DNA from: Stictocephala bisonia | Taxonomy: Eukaryota > Arthropoda > Insecta > Hemiptera > Membracidae | Assembly (NCBI GenBank): GCA_035578905.1 | Contig: JAQJVL010000113.1 | Span: forward strand, 2,010,525 to 2,074,524 | Reading direction: 5' to 3' | Length of the DNA stretch: 64,000 nucleotides | Program-made: the position numbers and the translations under genes | Shown here: positions 57,650-64,000 of the stretch, one piece after another | Position numbering within the stretch: the first letter of the stretch is position 1 | Layout of the letters: every line of letters starts with the position of its first letter | Notes under the pieces: model-generated | What the model was told of the DNA's origin: nothing | Databases searched by the model: none | What the model saw: only the letters and a program-made list of their open reading frames with translations

Positions 57650-57835
57650 TAGGTTGACTAAATACATGAATGAATTATCGTGGAATGCCCCCGTTTAAAG
57701 TCACTGATTAAATTCTGTCAGGAGACGTGGAGGCTGCTGAATGGTTAAAAACACATTTTCAAACACGTGTAGATGAGGAAAATCTTACTCATGCTCAAAT
57801 ATCGTTCTCTGCACTTGTTCAGTTGCCATAAATGC
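57650..57835 (+). pseudogene. Pogo/jerky-type (DDE_1) transposase fragment
   Basis: The frame reads RGMPPFKVTD, a stop, then ILSGDVEAAEWLKTHFQTRV and DEENLTHAQI. This fits the linker between CENPB-type HTH and DDE domains of Tigger/jerky transposases (..LSGD..AAE.F...F......E..LT.EQIYNADETGL). The DDE domain itself is lost after 57835. It may be a relic of the source of the Tigger-like MITEs; that link is inference. Confidence 0.55.
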
Positions 57836-58803
57836 TCGACTAGCTACGGTATATGCTTCATAAAGCCATTTCAAGACTTCACAGCACTGGCAACTTGGTG
57901 TCAGCCAACCACGAGTTCTTTAGTGATGGTGTCAGTAGCATGAAGAAGATAGTCCTGAAGCAGTAATTCATAATTCGTGGGCATGATTACTATATCGTTG
58001 TAATTGATTAGTATTTACTGTAGGTAGTAGCACTATATACAGACTAGTATTTAATTCTTCTTGTTATTAGCTCATTGAAATTTTTATATGCTAGGTGTCT
58101 CCAAAATACTATTTATTATTTTACTTATTTATGTCTTTGTTTGGCTGTTATTTTATTTTTATTAAGCATGAGTATGATGTGGACTATTATAATGTATAAG
58201 ATTGTCGTTTCCTCCTATCTTTGTTTCAAAGCGGGACTACATCAGGTAAGAACCTCCACAAAGAGTGTACCCTAGACCTAGTTCTTTTGGATGACCCTCC
58301 ATAATTTTCACTTTTTCTTTTCTGTTCGTTTACTAGTTCATTTTATCGTGCCTGTCATCCACACATCGTACTTATTTCTCTAAATCACCTTTTCTTTTTA
58401 GCACATTACACATTTTTTGTTTTGTTTATACATATGCATTTTTCAAACTTTCTTTCCTTGGCACAAAAACCTTTTTCAGTGTTGATGCACTATGCTATAT
58501 GGGCATATGGCATTGGATTTTCCTTCCAGTAAATTAGGAAGTATCCCAAACATCAGAGCTGGAACTGAAGTAACACATGTTTTCGAGGGAAGATAGTTTT
58601 TTTTCAAACTTTTGTTATTATATTTGAAATTCTTAATGAGTAATTATATATATATATGTATATTATGTTAGAATGTAGTTAGACCGTTTTTAATTAAGAA
58701 TTGTTTTTATAGCGTTGAAAAATATTTAGAATTTAAATTTTCTTTTATATGTAAAAATATTCCCAAAGATTCTATAAATTCTTTATCTATACTATCTACT
58801 ATT

Positions 58804-58861
<58 letters not shown>

Positions 58862-60150
58862 TTAGGTATATAGTATATATTTGAATTATTAAGTACATCG
58901 TATCATATAATATTTATGTATAAGTATCCTTGTTTTGACGTGTTCTATGCAAACCCTTTGTACTTGTGACGATTTGTATTGTATCTAAAACAAAAAGTCT
59001 ATTTTGATAAACCAGTAATTTAAAATATCTACGGGTAATTGTAAGCAATGTGCATCAGTCAGAATTGTAAAGATGTCAGAACTTTAATTTAAGATAGCAC
59101 TGTCATCTAAATAGTTAGAAATATTTTGAAAGGGGAATATCTACAAATAGTATAGATGAAATAGAGCAGGTTCGAATTTGATAAATCCTTGAGGGACATA
59201 TGACATATCCTGTCTTTAATAAGCCCAACCAGAGTAACTGTTGAATTAGTTACTTCTATGAAATTGAAAGTCTACTAAAGACACTGGTGGAAAATTAGCT
59301 TAGATCCTTAGCCAAAAACATATAATACTAATAATCGTTTATAATATTATCGATTTTACTATCACGATAGTTGCTATCCATTTTGATATACTCGCTGCTT
59401 CGATCTACTTTCAGTAAACAGTCTATCCTTCTACTAAGTTTCAGCTGATTTGTTTTTCTGGGATATTTTATAATTATTTTTAAGGTTATTTGTTTGGTTT
59501 TGTTTGAAATCTACAATATTTGAAATACATAGTGTGTGTTTGGACAATGTTTTGGTTATTTGTTTTATTTTAAAGTTAAGACAAGTAATGGGACAGTTCG
59601 TTAATGATTTTGCCAAAGGTTCAAAATTCTTTCAACTTTGGGCTTCTTCTATATTAGATAAAACCAGATTGTTGTAATTATATGTATATTGACGTAGCCT
59701 ATTACTGAAAATGTAACAAATAATGTGTTCATTCAAGAATTGCTAATAGATCTAGTCATTTAAACCATGAATATTTGGAAAATACTGCAAAGACAGTGTT
59801 ATGACATTTTGTCAAATAAGTGTTATCTTCTTTTGTGTATTATTTTAACATATACATTTGCTATAACTCTGTTTCACATATGTGAAGAAGTAAGTTCAGA
59901 TGAATGATTTTTTTCATTATAGACACTTTTTGAAGATACATATATTTATCCTAGAGTAATTTACTGTAAGGTAATTATGAGATAGAACACATTATGCATT
60001 TGCCAAGTTTTTCTCAAAACACTCATAAAATGGCTAATTTTGTAAGTACTTAAACAAATTTGGGGGGTTAAGCTGGGAAAATCATGAAAATGAGGAAAAG
60101 CAGAACATTTTTTTGTTGGTAAATCTAGCGTATTGGTGCAAATAAGAGTT
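57836..60150. other. Distal AT-rich DNA, no gene seen
   Basis: Stop-rich in all frames. It contains only the (TA)n tract at 58806 and short AT repeats. Confidence 0.5.
58806..58858. repeat. (TA)n microsatellite
   Basis: About 26 TA units, flanked on both sides by TACTATTAGG-like sequence (TATTAGGTATA left, AGTATTAGGTATA right). Confidence 0.95.
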
Positions 60151-60290
60151 GCCGGTGTGGTGGCTCAGTGGCTAAGATTTCAGACTGCTGAGGGCAAGGT
60201 TCAAGTTCCCAATGGTCGGTACTTCACTCGTTGAGTAAAGTTCATGCTCAGGTCTGTGGGCCCATGTGAAGTGGGAGTGAAGTTTTTATA
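60151..60290 (+). mobile_element. tRNA-derived SINE, plus strand
   Basis: Head GCCGGTGTGGTGGCTCAGTG with an A box (TGGCTCAGTGGCTAAG), a B box GGTTCAAGTTCCC at 60198-60210 and an A-rich 3' end (ATAAAAAAGAAGAAAAG). It differs from the other SINE heads in the window. Confidence 0.65.
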
Positions 60291-60460
60291 TAAAAAAGAA
60301 GAAAAGTTTTGGGTAGGCCTAATAAAATTATACAGAATTTTGTCCTGATCACAAATATGGCAAAAGTTGCAATCAGAACATTATTGAGTGTGTTAGAGCT
60401 GGAAATGTGCTGGGTTAAATATAGTTGTTTTGCTAGGTTAGGTTTTACATTCTTACATAT

Positions 60461-60702
60461 GAGACGCCGACACAATGTTGTTGGTATTTTAAGGCGAATA
60501 TGAATGGTTATATGAGTGTAGGATGAGTGTGGATGAGTGTAGTCTGGTTACTATCTGAGTTCAACTGTTCCTCAGAAAGGGCTATTTATTAATAGCCCAA
60601 CAGCCAGGCCAACTAAGGGACCTACAGCTTTACGTGGAATCCGAACCACGTAGTGCTGGTCTGATTTTCAGCTAATTGACAAGCCTGATACTCAGTTATC
60701 TC
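60461..60702 (-). mobile_element. SINE with shared body and a different head
   Basis: On the minus strand the head runs from GGGGGAGATAACTGAGTATC to a B box GGTTCGGATTCCA. The body (GGGCTATTAATAAATAGCCC, CTGAGGAACAGTTGAAC, then GGCGTCTC) aligns with the SINE body at 54794-55080, while the head does not. It directly abuts the next SINE at 60757. Confidence 0.65.
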
Positions 60703-60756
60703 CCCCACACAACATTCGCAGAATGATTACCACCCAACATGGACACCCCAGACTTC

Positions 60757-60897
60757 TCTAGTAGTGTCCACGCCGATAGCAACCATCAAGCGGATGCCAT
60801 GTCGGTATTAAGAGGACCGAGCATCCAACCTATCGCCTACAATCTCCCAAACACTTTGTCCCCATGTAGTTGGGTTACAGCACTGCGCCACCAGTGC
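60757..60897 (-). mobile_element. tRNA-like SINE, second family, copy 2
   Basis: On the minus strand the head GGCACTGGTGGCGCAGTGCT and GGGACAAAGTGTTTGGGAG match 52330-52488. It may form one composite retroposon with the SINE at 60461-60702, since the gap between them is only about 50 bp. Confidence 0.6.
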
Positions 60898-60954
60898 CGA
60901 CAGTTTGATTGTGCTAGGTTAGGTTATGGTTAGTTTTTATTCATAAACTCAAAA

Positions 60955-61365
60955 TTATTGGCGTGTAGAGGGAAGAGAATGTTTACTTCTCCCACCACAG
61001 TTCCCCTCCAGCGGCACTAAGCTGCAAGGTACAGTTCCATACAAAACATATTAAAACAATGATAGTAGAATATTGTAACTATGGTTAGATTAATAATTTT
61101 TAACTAAGGTTGGTGACACTGGCAATTAATTACTCAATCATGTAAAATCTTTAAGAATACTTCAATACAACTCAACTGATTAAATAACAAAATAGGAGGT
61201 CCAGAAAATATAAGGTCCAATGTAAACACTGTGGCAAGTGGGATCATTGTTGACAGATCCATTCTTCTAGCAGTGATTTGTACTAAGAACATATGTCAGT
61301 GTGTGATGGAAAAATATGCCGGTCATGTGCTGTTCTCAGGCCAATAACTATGAGTAGGATAATAC
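60955..61365. repeat. Dispersed 410-bp repeat, copy 2
   Basis: The homologue of 51340-51750 in the same orientation, with small indels. The function and element type are unknown. Confidence 0.65.
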
Positions 61366-62383
61366 TAGGTCGGATAACAAAAACTAATTAATAAAACTGG
61401 CCTAAACTCGCCGATCCTAACAGAATGTAACCTTTCTTACCTTACAAAGCCAAATTTAACCTAACAATACCCAACCTGACCTAAAATAACATAAGCTTAT
61501 CAAACACGTACTTCTCTGGTTCTAACACTCTTAATAATGGTCCGATTTCAACCCTTTTTACATTCCTAATTAAGACATAATCAGACTTAATTTAACTACC
61601 CACAACGCTATCTTTTAGTAAAACAATATAGTTTTACTTTTTGTCAAAATGCTTTTCCCAAAAAATGTTAAATTCTTTCCAAACATTTTGTGAGTGTTTG
61701 AGAAAAAAATCTTGAATTTTAATAGTTAGGCTAGGTATTGATTGGAGAACAGTCAAATTATGCTACAGTATATAAACTAGATGAATTTTCGACTCGCATC
61801 AACAAAATTAAATTTTGCTGTTTTACAGTGGTTGAAATTCAGTTAGATTATGTGGAGAAATTATTTTATTGTGCAAACATTTTTTATCCTTAGAAAATAA
61901 GAATATTGTTTAAAGAAAATTAAAAAATGAATATTTTACAACCATTTTTCTTTTACTTAGGCCTATTGTGTTTTTTATGCTGAACTCAACATGCCATTGG
62001 CTTTGCGGAAAAAATATCATGTTTATAATAAGAAACACTATTCAAAAACATAACCTAACATACAAATTTGGTACTTGCGTTACATTTTGGTGCCTAGCGT
62101 GCAGGACTGCAATATTTTTTGTAGTTAATATTTGCAGTTTATAATGATCACGTAATGGCGGCTAATCGTAATTCACAGTTTTTTCGTTGTATCTTGAGAA
62201 ATATTTGATTTGTTTTTGAACAAAATTCTTTTCTAATTCAGTTTTCAAATATCCTTTTCTAATACTTTTCAATCTCACCAAATTAAAAAAAGGTGATAAA
62301 ACATGAGTATAAACAACGGAAATATGTAAAGAAAAGTACTAAAAGTCTTGAGATTTAAAAGGTTTTTCTATTATTTTCCTTAA

Positions 62384-62638
62384 CACGTTGACTGCGGACT
62401 ACTTCTTTATACGTAGTGGTGGCGCTGCGTGCGTAGCGGACTACTTCTAAATTGTCGGCACCAAAATGCGCACACAAAGAACGGCACAACAAGCGGTGAG
62501 TGGCACAAGGTTCCCGGGCAACGGCTAGCCTCACGCTGAACCAATATCGTTGAAGCGGGAGGGGTACTTCTTTAGAAGTAGACCGCTACGCGCGCAGCGC
62601 CACCACTACGTATAAAGAAGTAGTCCGCAGTCAACATG
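62384..62638. mobile_element. piggyBac-like MITE, 255 bp
   Basis: TTAA lies at both borders (62380-62383 and 62639-62642), the target site of piggyBac-type transposons. The ends CACGTTGACTGCGGACTACT (left) and CATGTTGACTGCGGACTACT (complement of right) extend as inverted repeats of about 66 bp with about three differences. The GC-rich centre of about 120 bp has no open frame. Confidence 0.85.
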
Positions 62639-63107
62639 TTAATTTCCATGGAATAAAAGTATGTCTTTTGAAAATGTAACCAATTCTTGACTCATTTCAA
62701 GCAAAGTTTTCTAAATTTGTTAAGTGAGTGGATAACTGCATAATTACCATTCATGAGTGTTTTATGGGCTGACTATGTTTTGTTTGATTGGAATAAACAC
62801 TCTTGTCATTATTGTTAAGATTTTAGAATAGTTTGTAAGCATAACATTTTTGTAAACTTAGGACTGTACAGTTTAGGAATAATTACACTGGTAGTTTGGT
62901 GAACATTTAGTTGTCATCACTAAATCATGGCATTTTTCAAACAAACTCAAAACTGTTGGAATCAGATATAGACAAACAGGTATATAGCCTTTAAAAGTTA
63001 GAAGGTCTGACTTGGGCGGTGCAAGCAAGGATGGTCTGCATTGTTTCTAGATTAATTCTGGCATGTTTTGTGTCAAGGATTTTTCTAACATAATATGTAA
63101 GGTAGAA

Positions 63108-63560
63108 TTGACCCACCCATATACGTAGGATGGTATTGACCCACCTGCTCTCATGTACACGTTAAATTGACCCAGATACACATGCGGTGGTATTGACCCA
63201 CCCATATACGTAGGATGGTATTGACCCACCTGCCCTCATCTACACGTTAAATTGACCCAGATACACATGCGGTGGTATTGACCCACCCATATACGTAGGA
63301 TGGTATTGACCCACTTGCCCTCATCTACACGTTAAATTGACCCAGATACACATGCGGTGGTATTGACCCACCCATATACGTAGGATGGTATTGACCCACC
63401 TGCCCTCATGTACACGTTAAATTGACCCAGATACACATGCGGTGGTATTGACCCACCCATATGCGTAGGATGGTATTGACCCACCTGCCCTCATGTACAC
63501 GTTAAATTGACCCAGATACACATGCGGTGGTATTGACCCACCCGGCTGCCTATACAAGTA
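63108..63560. repeat. 85-bp higher-order minisatellite, locus 3
   Basis: Five nearly identical 85-bp units; the TTGACCCACCCATA.ACGTA landmark recurs exactly every 85 bp. Each unit is made of three diverged subunits of 28, 31 and 26 bp that all start TTGACCCA. The core resembles the 36-bp minisatellite at 41670-41963. It ends in AT-rich sequence at 63570-63640. Confidence 0.92.
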
Positions 63561-63694
63561 GAATGGTATTATATATATATAGTCCATATTCATTAGTATT
63601 TTTATATATAATATTATATATATAAATATATATATCTACATCCAATAGATTTATAAGGGACAGACTTTTTATTCAGTTCACAATAATTATAATT

Positions 63695-63850
63695 GGAGCG
63701 GCAGTAGTTAAGAGGCTACTGCGGTGGCTTGCCACGCATCTGGCCCAGGTTCAATTCGCAATAAGAATACTAACAGTTTTTGCCTTGCCGCTCCTGTGGT
63801 TCGGAATCACGTTAAGTCCTTGGACCCTCTGGCTTCTTAACCCTAACTTT
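63695..63850 (+). mobile_element. Possible tRNA-derived SINE
   Basis: GGAGCGGCAGTAGTTAAGAG with an A-box-like segment and, about 50 bp on, a B-box-like AGGTTCAATTCG. The remainder has no recognisable body. The head differs from the other SINEs here. Confidence 0.45.
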
Positions 63851-64000
63851 GCCTGGTAAAATAATACAAACTTTAACTTTTATATCTTAACTTTAACACA
63901 ATAAATATCAACAATACTGTATTCCAATACCTTCTCACACACCCAGCCATTGTGAAATGCTATCATGTACACGAACCAACACTGTATAATTAAGTACCCA

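Overview
The window looks like AT-rich, intron-rich, transposon-laden animal DNA, most likely from an insect. Three conserved animal genes are split into small exons with clean GT/AG junctions. Between and inside them lie mariner, hAT, piggyBac-like and Tigger/pogo-like DNA transposons, tRNA-derived SINEs, Penelope-like elements, jockey-type LINEs and one Ty3/gypsy element. Nothing looks prokaryotic. The insect assignment is inference from gene structure and repeat types, and I cannot name a species.

Host genes. (1) The 3' part of cdc20/fizzy (plus strand, five exons, 1517-10254) encodes 249 residues of the WD40 propeller and the terminal Ile-Arg tail; its 5' exons lie left of the window. (2) A complete gene for a BDH1-like short-chain dehydrogenase (minus strand, seven exons, 25632 down to 14209, 362 aa) runs towards cdc20. 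Three signature residues are changed (G to R in the cofactor loop, NNAG to NNVS, catalytic Tyr to Phe), so it may be a pseudoenzyme. (3) A complete SURF6 gene (minus strand, four exons, 54250 down to 35633, 409 aa) encodes a basic nucleolar ribosome-biogenesis protein. The exons of each gene join in frame with compatible phases. The three genes have no obvious common pathway.

Layout. 1-10.5 kb: cdc20, whose introns hold a double hairpin, a decayed LINE with a nested mariner fragment and a palindromic 5'-5' mariner. 10.5-14.2 kb: convergent intergenic space with a foldback MITE and a Penelope tail. 14.2-25.6 kb: the BDH1-like gene with SINEs, a Tigger-like and a Tc1-like MITE, a mariner remnant and a 51-bp minisatellite in its introns. 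25.7-35.6 kb: intergenic, with a 36-bp minisatellite fused to a LINE reverse transcriptase, a decayed gypsy element and a MITE. 35.6-54.3 kb: SURF6, whose introns hold Penelope, hAT, Tigger-like and LINE copies plus a perfect 113-bp inverted repeat on either side of exon 3. 54.3-64 kb: repeats only (SINEs, LINE ends, a pogo-type transposase fragment, a piggyBac-like MITE and an 85-bp higher-order minisatellite).

The observations most worth following are: the 113-bp inverted repeat around the in-frame SURF6 exon 3; the altered active site of the BDH1-like protein; the association of one LINE family with a 36-bp minisatellite; hammerhead-like motifs in three Penelope tails; and SINEs sharing one body with different tRNA-like heads.
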